The notes under the pieces were generated by a model. The model saw nothing but the letters and a program-made list of their open reading frames with translations. It was not told the DNA's origin and did not search any database. From NCBI RefSeq assembly GCF_000576305.1, contig NZ_BAVZ01000019.1:1-64000 (forward strand): a stretch of 64,000 nucleotides of DNA, given 5' to 3'. This document shows positions 44,213-53,190 of this stretch, in pieces. This DNA comes from Paenibacillus pini JCM 16418. GTDB taxonomy: Bacteria; Bacillota; Bacilli; Paenibacillales; Paenibacillaceae. Numbering within the stretch: position 1 is the stretch's first letter; each line of letters opens with the position of its first letter. A program made the position numbers and the translations under genes.

Positions 44213-44733
44213 ATTTGACTACCTTCCTTGGTGCCCGGTTTCTTTTTGAGTAACCATAGGCCATAACCAATGAGTCCAAATGCAAGCAGTACGCTGCCAA
44301 TGTCCTTTTGCATCATCCATGTCCATACACCTGGGAATATGTTCACGAAGAGCACCATCATACCTACGATGAGGCATCCTCCACCTAACCAAAATGGATT
44401 TAATCCGCTATCGCGTGAATATCCGTTCATAGCTATCCAGTCCCGTTCGGTCCAAGGGTAGCCAAAACTCTCTTGTCCCATCATCATCCGCTCATGTTCA
44501 GCAGCAGCAGCTCGAATCCAATTCACCCTTTGTAACGCATCAAACAGCTGATAGAACCAAAGAATGGATAGTGCAAATGGAAAAATCATAGGCATAGACT
44601 CGATCAGTACAATGCAGGTGCACGCTCCAATCATGATTTGTAGACCTTGGCGGTTAAATCCAAGATACAAATGGCCCAGACCCGGAATCATCGATAATAT
44701 AAAGGTCAGCCATTTTCTCTTTTTATTCATCAT
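44209..44733 (-). CDS. TM2-like membrane protein of unknown function
   Basis: A 174-residue protein. The N-terminus MIPGLGHLYLGFNRQGLQI is the Gly-rich first hairpin of TM2-type proteins; three further hydrophobic segments follow, separated by a charged loop (HERMMMGQESFGYPWTERDW). It ends in a basic Lys-rich tail. AAAGGAG precedes the ATG by seven bases. It starts two bases after the anti-sigma gene and overlaps the DUF4097 gene, so it belongs to the same signalling operon. Its role is unknown; a membrane partner of the anti-sigma factor is one possibility. Confidence 0.75.
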   Translation of the reverse strand: MMNKKRKWLTFILSMIPGLGHLYLGFNRQGLQIMIGACTCIVLIESMPMIFPFALSILWFYQLFDALQRVNWIRAAAAEHERMMMGQESFGYPWTERDWIAMNGYSRDSGLNPFWLGGGCLIVGMMVLFVNIFPGVWTWMMQKDIGSVLLAFGLIGYGLWLLKKKPGTKEGSQI

Positions 44734-44735
44734 GC

Positions 44736-45158
44736 TTATTCTCCTTTAATCAAAATGTGTTGTACTGAGTTCGATAAATGATGTGTTACTTCGGTCAGAC
44801 CACTTCCTAGATGTTCAAATACTCCAAATTGAAACAATAGGAATGTAAGACAGGCCGCAATGGTGTAATGAACAAACATAGATCGCTGGGGACTAGCGTT
44901 GGTGGATTTATCTCTTGAACGTATTTTAGAAACAGGCATCTGCCTGATTTCCTGCATAACAGATGTAACCAAATCTGGAGCATCTTCAGAAAGGCTGCTG
45001 CTATCTTGCCACATACGGGACATGGCCATAACTTCATGAAGCCACTCCTGACATGACGGACAGGACTGAATATGTCTATCCATGATGAGGGAGGTTTCGG
45101 GCGACAGTTCATGGGCAACATAAGCAGCCATTTGATACTGAATAATATCGCAATTCAT
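44736..45158 (-). CDS. Anti-sigma factor with zinc-finger (zf-HC2-like) domain
   Basis: A 140-residue type II membrane protein. The N-terminal anti-sigma domain has H29-x3-C33-x2-C36 (HIQSCPSC), the ZAS-type zinc motif, with C3 as a possible fourth ligand. One membrane helix (FVHYTIAACLTFLLFQFGVF) lies near residue 100 and a short outer tail follows. It overlaps the upstream ECF sigma gene by four bases, the standard arrangement for a sigma factor and its membrane-bound inhibitor. The inducing signal is unknown; the outer tail is short (about 25 residues). Confidence 0.85.
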   Translation of the reverse strand: MNCDIIQYQMAAYVAHELSPETSLIMDRHIQSCPSCQEWLHEVMAMSRMWQDSSSLSEDAPDLVTSVMQEIRQMPVSKIRSRDKSTNASPQRSMFVHYTIAACLTFLLFQFGVFEHLGSGLTEVTHHLSNSVQHILIKGE

Positions 45159-45670
45159 CGAAAATCCTCTCCTTTTTTACGCATCATTAGCTTTGCGCGA
45201 TATAGTTGTGACTCAACTGTTTTGGTGGATATTCCTTGCCGACTCGCAATTTCCTGATAGGAACATTGATCAAAATAATAGAGTTTTATCGCCGATCTAT
45301 AAGGCTCGGCCAGTTCGTTCACCATCTGATGGATGCGGCTGTTTGTTTCTTGAGACAATACAATATGTTCCGGGGTTTCTGCAGTCACCCAGTCATCCTC
45401 AGATACCTCGCTTGTACTCCGGCGGGATTGCTCTCGTTGATTGGCACGTTTATAGTCTAGACATTTGCGGACAGCAATTTGATAGAGCCAGGTGGAGAAA
45501 GAAGAGTCTTCGCGGAAGGCTGGCAGAGCTGAGTAAGCTTTAGTGAATATTTCCTGTGACAGGTCTTTGGCCGAGACTTCATCTGACGTAATTTTTAGGC
45601 ATACATGATAAACCATGTTCTGATACCGCAGTACCAGAAATTTATAGGCTTCTTGGTGGCCGGACTTCAC
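45155..45670 (-). CDS. ECF-type RNA polymerase sigma factor
   Basis: A sigma-70-family factor of at least 171 residues. Region 2 spans AYKFLVLRYQNMVYHVCLKI, DLSQEIFTKAYSAL and FSTWLYQIAVRKCLDYKR. Region 4 is ELAEPYRSAIKLYYFDQCSY with the HTH QEIASRQGISTKTVESQLY. The GTG at 45670 has no ribosome binding site. Nine codons upstream CTG at 45697 follows GGAGGGGAG at the right distance and would add LEELQWIRAV, the usual start of such factors, so CTG may be the true initiator. It heads the four-gene envelope-stress-like operon. Confidence 0.88.
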   Translation of the reverse strand: MKSGHQEAYKFLVLRYQNMVYHVCLKITSDEVSAKDLSQEIFTKAYSALPAFREDSSFSTWLYQIAVRKCLDYKRANQREQSRRSTSEVSEDDWVTAETPEHIVLSQETNSRIHQMVNELAEPYRSAIKLYYFDQCSYQEIASRQGISTKTVESQLYRAKLMMRKKGEDFR

Positions 45671-45810
45671 CGCCCTGATCCACTGTAACTCTTCCAGTCT
45701 TCTCCCCTCCTCCTGCTTCTTTTAAGTTAGACGCTACACCCTGCCATATCCCTGCAAGTCCGAATATAATATTTTGAAAAATACTTTTTCGCGTCTTCTG
45801 GCAGGCTGTT

Positions 45811-46707
45811 TTATCTCCAGCTAGCGGCCTCAGACCGAGTCAGATTTATAAAAGCTTGCAGCGCAGGTGACATCCATTTATCTGGATGGTACACCATCTG
45901 TGTAGCTACGCGGCAAGGAGAGTCATCCCAAGGAAGGCGAATAAGTTTCCCTGATTCAATTTCAGATCTGACGGAGACTAAGGGTAGGAGTGAAATGCCA
46001 AGACCGGCGATGACGCAATTCTTAATCGTTTCAATACTCCAAAACTCCAGGTCGCTGCTCTTGTAAATGCGCTGTGAGGCAAGATGATGCTCTAGCAATG
46101 CTCTATAGCTACATCCGGGTTCAGTGTGTAATAGAGATACATCTTTCAAGTCAAGAGTATCTACGCGTTCAAGTGCGGCAAGGGGATGTGAAGGTGGGGC
46201 AATGAGAGCCATCTGCTCCAGGGCCAGCGTTTCACAGTGTAGCTGGGTCTCGTCTAGCTCAGGCTCCAAAACAAAAGCAAGATCCAGATCGCCCATACTA
46301 ATGAGGTTACGAAACATGCGGCATGCCCCGGGGCGTAGAATCAGCTTGACCTGCGGGTAGCGCTGGGTAAATGCATGAATGATGGCCGGTAAGCGGAAGG
46401 CGGCTAGCGATTCAGGAGCACCAATCGTTAAGGTTCCTGAGGGAATGGTGAGAGAGGATGTTAGATCGGTTACAGCTGTATCATGAAGTTCAAGTAATTT
46501 AATGGCATAGGGTAAAAGCTTCTGTCCCGCTTCGGTCAGTACCGTTTGTTTGCCGAGCCTATCGAATAAGCGTGTATGGAGTTCCTCTTCGAGAGCTTGA
46601 ATTTGTGTAGTAACACTTGACTGGGCGTAGGAGAGTTGCTCGGCTGCTTTAGTGAAACCCCGAGTGTCGGCTACAACTTTAAAAGTATGTAAATGTTTTA
46701 GATCCAT
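45811..46707 (-). CDS. LysR-family transcriptional regulator
   Basis: A 298-residue LysR regulator. The HTH at residues 3-62 reads LKHLHTFKVVADTRGFTKAA, AEQLSYAQSSVTTQIQALE then LFDRLGKQTVLTEAG; the C-terminal half is a periplasmic-binding-like effector domain. ATG 46707 follows AGGAG; an upstream in-frame start at 46731 is less likely. It is divergent from the amino-acid permease at 46889, with a CCATCGG-N5-CCGATGG palindrome between, so it probably controls that transporter and itself. The effector is unknown. Confidence 0.88.
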   Translation of the reverse strand: MDLKHLHTFKVVADTRGFTKAAEQLSYAQSSVTTQIQALEEELHTRLFDRLGKQTVLTEAGQKLLPYAIKLLELHDTAVTDLTSSLTIPSGTLTIGAPESLAAFRLPAIIHAFTQRYPQVKLILRPGACRMFRNLISMGDLDLAFVLEPELDETQLHCETLALEQMALIAPPSHPLAALERVDTLDLKDVSLLHTEPGCSYRALLEHHLASQRIYKSSDLEFWSIETIKNCVIAGLGISLLPLVSVRSEIESGKLIRLPWDDSPCRVATQMVYHPDKWMSPALQAFINLTRSEAASWR

Positions 46708-46766
46708 GTATAAAGCACTCCTTAGAAACAAGTTAAGTAGTGGGATTCGACCTTACCTATCCCAAC

Positions 46767-46785
46767 CCATCGGAATTACCGATGG
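46767..46785. promoter_or_regulatory. Probable LysR operator between regulator and permease
   Basis: CCATCGG-AATTA-CCGATGG is a perfect 7-bp inverted repeat containing the T-N11-A LysR pattern. It is followed by a half-like ATCGAT at 46791. Confidence 0.6.
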
Positions 46786-46888
46786 TATTTATCGATATAA
46801 TCTATTTTACTGATAATAATACATTCTGATAAGATCATTGCAAGAAACTGATATTTTCTTGGAAATATACAAAGAATGAGATGATAAG

Positions 46889-48205
46889 ATGTCGTTAATG
46901 GATCATAATTCAGAATCCGTTCAACAGAGCTCCGCACAAGCAGAACATCAGGGTACAAAACTATCACGAACGATAAAACTACCACAGGCGGTTGCATTAT
47001 ATATTGGAGCGGTGCTAGGTTCAGGTGTTTTAATCGTTCCTGGTGTTGTAGCAAATATATCCGGCCCGGCATCGCTTCTCGCTTGGGGACTTATGACTTT
47101 ATTGGTACTCCCTATGGCGCTTGTTATGGGACTACTTTCGGCGCGTTTTCCGAATGCAGGTGGTGTATCCTCCTTTGTCACAAGGGCATACGGAAGCAAA
47201 GCGGGGACATTAGTAGGCTGGTTCTTCCTCATGTCAGTGCCCATTGGCGCTCCTGTTGCTGCGTTGACTGGAGCAGGGTATATGACAGCGGTGCTTGGAC
47301 TTGGAGAGCAGGCCCGTATATGGATTGCCGTTTCCATGCTTGTCGTTGCACTTGGGGTTAACGTTGTAGGGATGAAGCTGGCCGGTGGCGTGCAGATCGT
47401 GGTTGTGGCAGCTATTCTACTCGTACTTGTGTTTGCCATTGTTGGTGCGGTTCCTAATGTGGAGTCCATCAACTTCACTCCGTTTATGCCGCATGGATGG
47501 GTCAGTGTGGGACAGAGCGCGGCGATCCTATTCTGGTGTTTTATTGGTTGGGAGGCGGTATCACATTTATCTGAAGAATTTGTTGAACCCCAGCGTGCAG
47601 CCGTTAAGGGTGTTACGATTGCGGCTATTATTGTAGGTATCCTTTATTTTCTGACTGCACTAGCAACCGTAGGTACACGTAGCTATGGTTTAGGAAGTTC
47701 AGATGCCTCATTAGTCATTGTAATCGAGAAGCTGCTTGGTCCCATAGGTGCACTAGTAGCAGGCATAACAGCCATGTTTATTTGTACGGCAACCGTGATT
47801 GCCTATGCAGGTGCCTCTTCTAGACTGGCATACGCACTGGCTAGACAAGGGGAAGCGCCTAGGTGGATGGGAAAAGTTTCGGATAAGTTTGGAACACCTA
47901 CAGGAGGATTGGCTTTCCTGGCGGGTTGCTTTACGCTGGTGCTGGTGTTCTACGCAAGTGGTGCAGTATCGCTTACGAACCTGATTACCTTTCCCAACGC
48001 GACGTTTATTTTGACTTATTTAGGAGGCTGTGCGGCGGGAATTAAGCTATTGAGAGAGCATCCATGGGGACGGCGATTCAGTTGGCTTTCTTTTATATTG
48101 ACGGCAGCGATCTTTCCTTTTGTAGGATGGGCTATTATTTATCCGCTTATGATCATAGGGGTGTATGTCATCGTTTCGCTGTGGCGTAGACGCAATCACA
48201 TTTAG
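46889..48205 (+). CDS. APC-superfamily amino acid permease (YjeH-like)
   Basis: A 438-residue amino acid/polyamine/organocation transporter with about twelve membrane helices. The helix 1 substrate motif is YIGAVLGSGVLIVPG. The conserved GWFFLMSVPIGAP, CFIGWEAVSHLSEEF with Glu, and AGASSRLAYALARQG in the second half fit the family. The group includes the methionine/valine exporter YjeH of E. coli, so export as well as uptake is possible. A 30-residue polar N-terminus precedes helix 1. The ribosome binding site is weak. It is probably under the divergent LysR regulator. Confidence 0.86.
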   Translation: MSLMDHNSESVQQSSAQAEHQGTKLSRTIKLPQAVALYIGAVLGSGVLIVPGVVANISGPASLLAWGLMTLLVLPMALVMGLLSARFPNAGGVSSFVTRAYGSKAGTLVGWFFLMSVPIGAPVAALTGAGYMTAVLGLGEQARIWIAVSMLVVALGVNVVGMKLAGGVQIVVVAAILLVLVFAIVGAVPNVESINFTPFMPHGWVSVGQSAAILFWCFIGWEAVSHLSEEFVEPQRAAVKGVTIAAIIVGILYFLTALATVGTRSYGLGSSDASLVIVIEKLLGPIGALVAGITAMFICTATVIAYAGASSRLAYALARQGEAPRWMGKVSDKFGTPTGGLAFLAGCFTLVLVFYASGAVSLTNLITFPNATFILTYLGGCAAGIKLLREHPWGRRFSWLSFILTAAIFPFVGWAIIYPLMIIGVYVIVSLWRRRNHI

Positions 48206-48368
48206 AATTAATTATTTGAATCTTCACCGTTTCTATGTATAGTAAATATTTATAATGTATGATATAATAAAAAGTCGTCTGTCCTCTATTCTGCGGAATA
48301 AGGGTTGCGGCCGATATTAAGTGAGTATACCTATTTAATGTAATTTGAAACGGGAGAGGTGAACCCCT

Positions 48369-49436
48369 TTGTTGGACCGATTACAATCCTTAGCAGGCCG
48401 TTATGAGAAACTAAGCGAGCTGCTCTGTGATCCAGACGTTACAAGTGATAACAAGCGACTTCGGGATTATTCCAAAGAACAATCTGACTTGCAGCCTGCT
48501 TATGAGGCTTTTACTGAATATAAAACGGTAGTGGAAGAGCTTGAAGCTGCGAAAGCAATGCAAGCAGAGAAGCTAGATGATGAAATGCGCGACATGGTCA
48601 AAATGGAAATCGATGAGCTGACAACGCGTCAAGCTGAACTTGATGACCGTATCCATGTACTTTTGATGCCGAAGGACCCGAACGATGAGAAGAACGTAAT
48701 CGTGGAAATTCGCGGCGCGGCAGGTGGAGATGAAGCTGCGTTGTTCGCATCAGATTTATACCGTATGTACACCCGCTATGCTGATAATCAAGGCTGGCGC
48801 GTTGAGCTGATGGACGTTAATACGAACGACCTTGGTGGTTTTAAAGAGGTTATCTTCATGATTAACGGTCGTGGTGCTTATAGCAAAATGAAATACGAAA
48901 GCGGTGCACACCGTGTGCAGCGTATTCCAACAACCGAATCGGGAGGACGGATTCATACCTCCACGTCTACGGTAGCTGTTTTGCCAGAAGTGGAAGCTCT
49001 GGAAATTGAGATTCATGACAAAGATATCCGGGTAGATACATTCTGTTCCAGTGGTGCGGGCGGTCAGTCCGTTAATACGACGAAATCAGCTGTACGGGTA
49101 ACGCATGTACCTACGGGGATTGTGGCAACTTGTCAGGATGGTAAATCTCAGAACTCGAATAAAGATAAGGCTCTTCAAGTACTGCGTGCTCGGATCTCGG
49201 ATATGATGCGTCAGGAAGAAGATGCGAAACAAGCAGGCGAGCGCAAGAGTAAAGTCGGTACGGGTGACCGTAGTGAACGGATTCGTACGTACAACTTTCC
49301 ACAGAGCCGCGTGACGGATCACCGCATTGGTTTGACCCTGCATAAGCTGGATCAAGTGATGAATGGTGAGATCGAGGAAATCATTTCGGCTCTGAACATT
49401 GCGGAGCAAGCTGAATTGATGGATAAAGGGGAATAA
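48369..49436 (+). CDS. prfA: Peptide chain release factor 1
   Basis: A 355-residue RF1 recognising UAA and UAG. The codon-recognition P-x-T tripeptide is PTT in RVQRIPTTESGG, and the peptidyl-tRNA hydrolysis motif is GAGGQSVNTTKSAVR. The helical N-terminal domain ends in VLLMPKDPNDEKN. The start is TTG (48369 or 48372) after AGAGGTG. prmC follows four bases after the stop; its product methylates the Gln of GGQ, so the two are functionally paired. Confidence 0.96.
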   Translation: MLDRLQSLAGRYEKLSELLCDPDVTSDNKRLRDYSKEQSDLQPAYEAFTEYKTVVEELEAAKAMQAEKLDDEMRDMVKMEIDELTTRQAELDDRIHVLLMPKDPNDEKNVIVEIRGAAGGDEAALFASDLYRMYTRYADNQGWRVELMDVNTNDLGGFKEVIFMINGRGAYSKMKYESGAHRVQRIPTTESGGRIHTSTSTVAVLPEVEALEIEIHDKDIRVDTFCSSGAGGQSVNTTKSAVRVTHVPTGIVATCQDGKSQNSNKDKALQVLRARISDMMRQEEDAKQAGERKSKVGTGDRSERIRTYNFPQSRVTDHRIGLTLHKLDQVMNGEIEEIISALNIAEQAELMDKGE

Positions 49437-49440
49437 TGCT

Positions 49441-50340
49441 TTGAAGCACAAAATGTTTGTGATGACACCAAAGCATAGCATAAGGGAAGCCTTCGCGGAG
49501 GCTTCTTCTTTTTTAACAGCGAGAGAGGTCACTGAACCGAAACGCAGTGCACAACTGCTGCTTGAGCATGTGCTGCACATTTCTGGTGCTGCCTATTATA
49601 TGGCGCTGCCTGAACCTTTTCCGGCTGAGCGCAGACATGCTTGGGAGGAGATCATCAACCGCCGAGCTGCGGGAGAACCCGTGCAGTATATCACGGGGGA
49701 GCAAGAGTTTTATGGTATCCTCTTTGCGGTGACCCCAGATGTACTCATTCCTCGGCCGGAGACAGAGCTGCTTGTCGAGGGTATCATTGAGCAGGCCGCA
49801 CGCCTATGGCCTGACGGCGACATGCCGCTCACTTGCGCCGACATCGGCACGGGGAGCGGCGCTATTGCCGTAACACTGGCGCTGCAGTCGCCGCAGTGGC
49901 AGGTCTTCGCCAGCGACATCTCCGCGGCGGCGCTTCAGGTTGCTGCGCGTAACGCTGAAGGCAGTGACGCGCAGGTTGCCTTTCGCGAAGGCAACCTGCT
50001 GGAGCCGTTCGCGGGCACTCCACTCGACATCATCGTGTCGAATCCGCCTTACATTCCTGCAGCTGACATTGACGGGCTGCAGCCTGAGGTGCGCGATCAT
50101 GAGCCGCACACGGCCCTGGATGGCGGTACGGACGGGCTTGCCCCGTACCGCATCATGATGCAGCAGCTATCGCTGCTGCCTGCACCGCCCCGGCTCATTG
50201 GATTTGAGCTGGGGATGGGACAAGCGGGTGACGTAGCAGAATTGCTTCGTCAGGCAGGACACTGGGATGAGATTATCATCATCCCAGACCTTGCAGGTAT
50301 TGATCGCCACGTGTTAGGCGTGTGTAATCATATCCTTTAG
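49441..50340 (+). CDS. prmC: Release factor glutamine methyltransferase
   Basis: A 299-residue SAM-dependent N5-glutamine methyltransferase acting on release factors. The SAM-binding motif is DIGTGSGAIAV, and the catalytic NPPY is in VSNPPYIPAADI. The N-terminal helical domain contains EPVQYITGEQEFYG, and VLIPRPETELLV leads into the catalytic domain. The start is TTG 49441 with AAAGGGGA inside the prfA end. The segment 49790-50190 is clearly richer in G+C than the rest but codes for intact family motifs. Confidence 0.95.
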   Translation: MKHKMFVMTPKHSIREAFAEASSFLTAREVTEPKRSAQLLLEHVLHISGAAYYMALPEPFPAERRHAWEEIINRRAAGEPVQYITGEQEFYGILFAVTPDVLIPRPETELLVEGIIEQAARLWPDGDMPLTCADIGTGSGAIAVTLALQSPQWQVFASDISAAALQVAARNAEGSDAQVAFREGNLLEPFAGTPLDIIVSNPPYIPAADIDGLQPEVRDHEPHTALDGGTDGLAPYRIMMQQLSLLPAPPRLIGFELGMGQAGDVAELLRQAGHWDEIIIIPDLAGIDRHVLGVCNHIL

Positions 50341-50385
50341 GGACTACGAAGAAGAGTGGCATGTGTTGCTTCCGCCTACATTACC

Positions 50386-50425
50386 AAACGAAAGGCGCAG
50401 TTATCTGCAGCCTTTCGTTTCCTTT
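50386..50425 (+). terminator. Terminator after prmC
   Basis: AAACGAAAGGC pairs with GCCTTTCGTTT, with inner GCAG-TTAT-CTGC; CCTTTT follows. Confidence 0.75.
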
Positions 50426-50480
50426 TATGCCCATTTCATCTACAATGGAAATAATTGTGGAATATGGAAGGGCGGGCACC

Positions 50481-51710
50481 ATGCGAAACAAATTGAAATG
50501 TATAGACTGGACTATCGTATTGATTTTACTTGCGCTGATGGTGATTAGCGTCTTATCTATACATAGTGTGACTTTTGATAAAGTGGATATGGCAGGTTTT
50601 TCTAGGAAGACCATTTATAATTACATTATAGGATTTGCTGCGTTTCTTATGTTTTCTTTGATTAATTATAAATTGCTGATTAAATACGCTTGGATTATTT
50701 ATGCGTTTGGTATTATACTGCTGCTCTTTGCCCTGCTCGCAGGAAAAGAATATTATGGAGCCAAGGGTTGGATTTCAGTGGCTGGCATCAGTCTTCAGCC
50801 TGCGGAACTATTCAAGCTGTTTCTGGTCCTATTTATAGCTAGGCTGTTGTACAATAAGGAGAACCGAAAGCTGAGATTTTGGAAAGACATTGTGCCCATT
50901 GTATTCATGACGCTCATTCCGTGGCTTATTGTCATGAAGCAGAACGACTTGGGGAATGCTCTCAGTTATTTAACGATCTTGGCAGGACTCCTATGGATTG
51001 GTAACATTAAATATAGTCATGCCTTAATTGCTCTTGCAATTGTGGTAACAGCGGTCTTCGCAGGTATCCAATCTTATATTACCTACCATGATCAAGCGAT
51101 GGCTTTATTTAAAAGCATTGGGAAAGATCATTGGATTGCTCGCTTTGACCCTTGGATTGTACCTGATTTGGCTACTGGCGATGCAAGCTATCAGACTAAA
51201 AATGCTAAGATTGCTATTGGTACTGGAGGCATTGAAGGTAAAGGGTACATGAAAGGCACGATGGTTCAAGGTGGACGTATCCCTCTGGCATTTGCAGATT
51301 CCATTTTTGTTCAAATTGCTGAGGAATATGGGTTTGTAGGCTCTTCCATACTCATGCTGCTCTATTTTATTTTGATACATCGTATGGTTCTAATCGCAAT
51401 TGACTGCCGAGATCGCGCAGGTCCGCTAATTATCGCAGGGGTAATCACGATGTTTATTTATCAGATTTTTGTAAACATTGGTGCTTTTATCGGACTCATG
51501 CCGCTGACGGGGATTACGCTTCCTTTTATCAGCTATGGGGGAACCTCTGTATTAATCAACATGATCAGTGTAGGAATCGTGATGAGTATTCGTATTCATG
51601 GTCAAGAAGTAGAGGATGAACTGTCGCAGCTTAAACCAAGAGAACTTTGGTATGAAACGATTATTGGCCGAATTGGCTCATCAATCAGAAGCAAAATTAG
51701 GCATAACTAA
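50481..51710 (+). CDS. FtsW/RodA/SpoVE-family protein (first of a tandem pair)
   Basis: A 409-residue SEDS-family membrane protein, the class that polymerises peptidoglycan glycan strands. About ten helices; conserved parts are ISLQPAELFKLF, KQNDLGNALSYL, FADSIFVQIAEEYGFVGS and LPFISYGGTSVLINM. ATG 50481 follows GGAAGGGCGGG. The next gene is a close paralogue of similar length and layout. Sited just before spoIIR, it may have a sporulation or rod-shape role, but sequence alone does not separate FtsW, RodA and SpoVE functions. Confidence 0.87.
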   Translation: MRNKLKCIDWTIVLILLALMVISVLSIHSVTFDKVDMAGFSRKTIYNYIIGFAAFLMFSLINYKLLIKYAWIIYAFGIILLLFALLAGKEYYGAKGWISVAGISLQPAELFKLFLVLFIARLLYNKENRKLRFWKDIVPIVFMTLIPWLIVMKQNDLGNALSYLTILAGLLWIGNIKYSHALIALAIVVTAVFAGIQSYITYHDQAMALFKSIGKDHWIARFDPWIVPDLATGDASYQTKNAKIAIGTGGIEGKGYMKGTMVQGGRIPLAFADSIFVQIAEEYGFVGSSILMLLYFILIHRMVLIAIDCRDRAGPLIIAGVITMFIYQIFVNIGAFIGLMPLTGITLPFISYGGTSVLINMISVGIVMSIRIHGQEVEDELSQLKPRELWYETIIGRIGSSIRSKIRHN

Positions 51711-51797
51711 GTTTGCTTAAGCATTCGGATCAGAGTTTTTAAAGGATCTATTTTCAAGGTGAGTAACCCTTCAATTTATGGATGGATTTATCAGGAA

Positions 51798-51827
51798 TTG
51801 AATATCATGCGTCTCTTCCTATACAAT
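51798..51827 (+). promoter_or_regulatory. Probable sigma-A promoter of the second FtsW/RodA paralogue
   Basis: TTGAAT (51798-51803), an 18-bp spacer and TACAAT (51822-51827), about 60 bp before the start codon. Confidence 0.5.
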
Positions 51828-51888
51828 AGACAAAGTGGACATCAGAGGTATGGGGGCAATAGACCCTTACAGGAGGATAGGATAGAGA

Positions 51889-53055
51889 ATGCTTCAAAAA
51901 TTTAAAAAAGTCGATTATGTCGTGGTATTTATTCTGTTAATGTTCATGGGGATTAGTATTGCGGCCATATACAGTGTTACGAATGACGTGCCGAAGTTCT
52001 CGGGTTCATCTAACAAAATGATTGTTTTTTACATCATATCCTTTGTAGCCTTTTTTGGAGTTATTCTATTTGATTACAAGCTGCTGATTAAATATGCCTT
52101 ATATTTATACTTGTTTGGTATAGCGTTGCTCGGTATCGTCAATTTCATCGGCGGCGAAGTGAATGGTGCGCAAGGATGGATTAAGATCACTTCCTCGTTA
52201 ACTTTTCAGCCGGCAGAGCTATTCAAGCTGATTTTAATTATATTTCTGTCCTACGTGCTGAATCGTAAAAAGAAAGCTAAACTCAGCTTTTGGCGTGACG
52301 TGGTACCCATCGGGCTGTTGACTTTTGTGCCCTTCGTCCTCGTTATGCTTCTGAATGACTTAGGTAATGCATTGAGTTATGTGCTCATTTTACTTGGGCT
52401 ACTCTGGATTGGTAACGTTAAATTTTTGCATGCGCTAATTGGGTTTGTGGTTCTTAGTGCCGTTGCTATCGGAGGTATTTTCTCCTATATTCATTTTCAT
52501 GATAATATTACAAAATTTCTAACGGATATCCACCGTCAACACTGGACTGAGCGGATTGATCCTTGGCTTGTACCCGATGAAGCGACACCTAAGGCGGTCT
52601 ATCATACAAAGAATGCTAAGCTTGCTATCGCTTCGGGTGGCATGGTTGGTGAGGGCTATATGAAAGGGAGCTCGGTGCAGTCTGGACGAGTGCCGTATTC
52701 GTATTCCGACTCTATATTTGTAGAGATCGCAGAGGAATTTGGCTTTGTCGGATCTTCCATATTGCTATTGCTGTATTTTATATTAATCCATCGTATGATT
52801 CTGATTTGTTTGGAATGCCGCGACCGTGCAGGACCTTTCTTAATTGTGGGTATTGTGGCGATGTTACTCTATCAAATTTTTGAGAATATCGGGGCCTTTA
52901 TCGGCATTATGCCGCTGACGGGGATCACCCTTCCCTTTATCAGTTACGGGGGAACGTCGCTGCTTATTAATATGATTAGTGTTGGTATTGTAATGAGTGT
53001 ACGTGTACATGGTCATGAGGTTGAAGATGATGTTGTGGCTAAGTCTAAGAAATAG
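51889..53055 (+). CDS. FtsW/RodA/SpoVE-family protein (second of a tandem pair)
   Basis: A 388-residue paralogue of the preceding gene, with colinear motifs LTFQPAELFKLI, LNDLGNALSYVL, YSDSIFVEIAEEFGFVGS and LPFISYGGTSLLINM. The N-terminus KVDYVVVFILLMFMG lacks the extension of its neighbour. A strong AGGAGG site and a separate promoter-like sequence precede it, so the two copies can be expressed independently. They probably arose by tandem duplication followed by divergence. Each would be a glycan polymerase working with a class B penicillin-binding protein; none is nearby. Confidence 0.87.
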   Translation: MLQKFKKVDYVVVFILLMFMGISIAAIYSVTNDVPKFSGSSNKMIVFYIISFVAFFGVILFDYKLLIKYALYLYLFGIALLGIVNFIGGEVNGAQGWIKITSSLTFQPAELFKLILIIFLSYVLNRKKKAKLSFWRDVVPIGLLTFVPFVLVMLLNDLGNALSYVLILLGLLWIGNVKFLHALIGFVVLSAVAIGGIFSYIHFHDNITKFLTDIHRQHWTERIDPWLVPDEATPKAVYHTKNAKLAIASGGMVGEGYMKGSSVQSGRVPYSYSDSIFVEIAEEFGFVGSSILLLLYFILIHRMILICLECRDRAGPFLIVGIVAMLLYQIFENIGAFIGIMPLTGITLPFISYGGTSLLINMISVGIVMSVRVHGHEVEDDVVAKSKK

Positions 53056-53084
53056 GGATATAAAGTTGAGAAATACATGATTGG

Positions 53085-53119
53085 AAGCCGCTCATTCGGT
53101 TTGAATGAACGGCTTTTTT
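53085..53119 (+). terminator. Terminator after the FtsW/RodA pair
   Basis: AAGCCG-C-TCATTC pairs with GAATGA-A-CGGCTT around GGTTT, followed by six T residues. Confidence 0.85.
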
Positions 53120-53190
53120 GTGTTCAACATGGAATTAAACCTTGTATAGGGAATGATCAAATAAAGTTTTTAATTTTAATAGATTACGAG

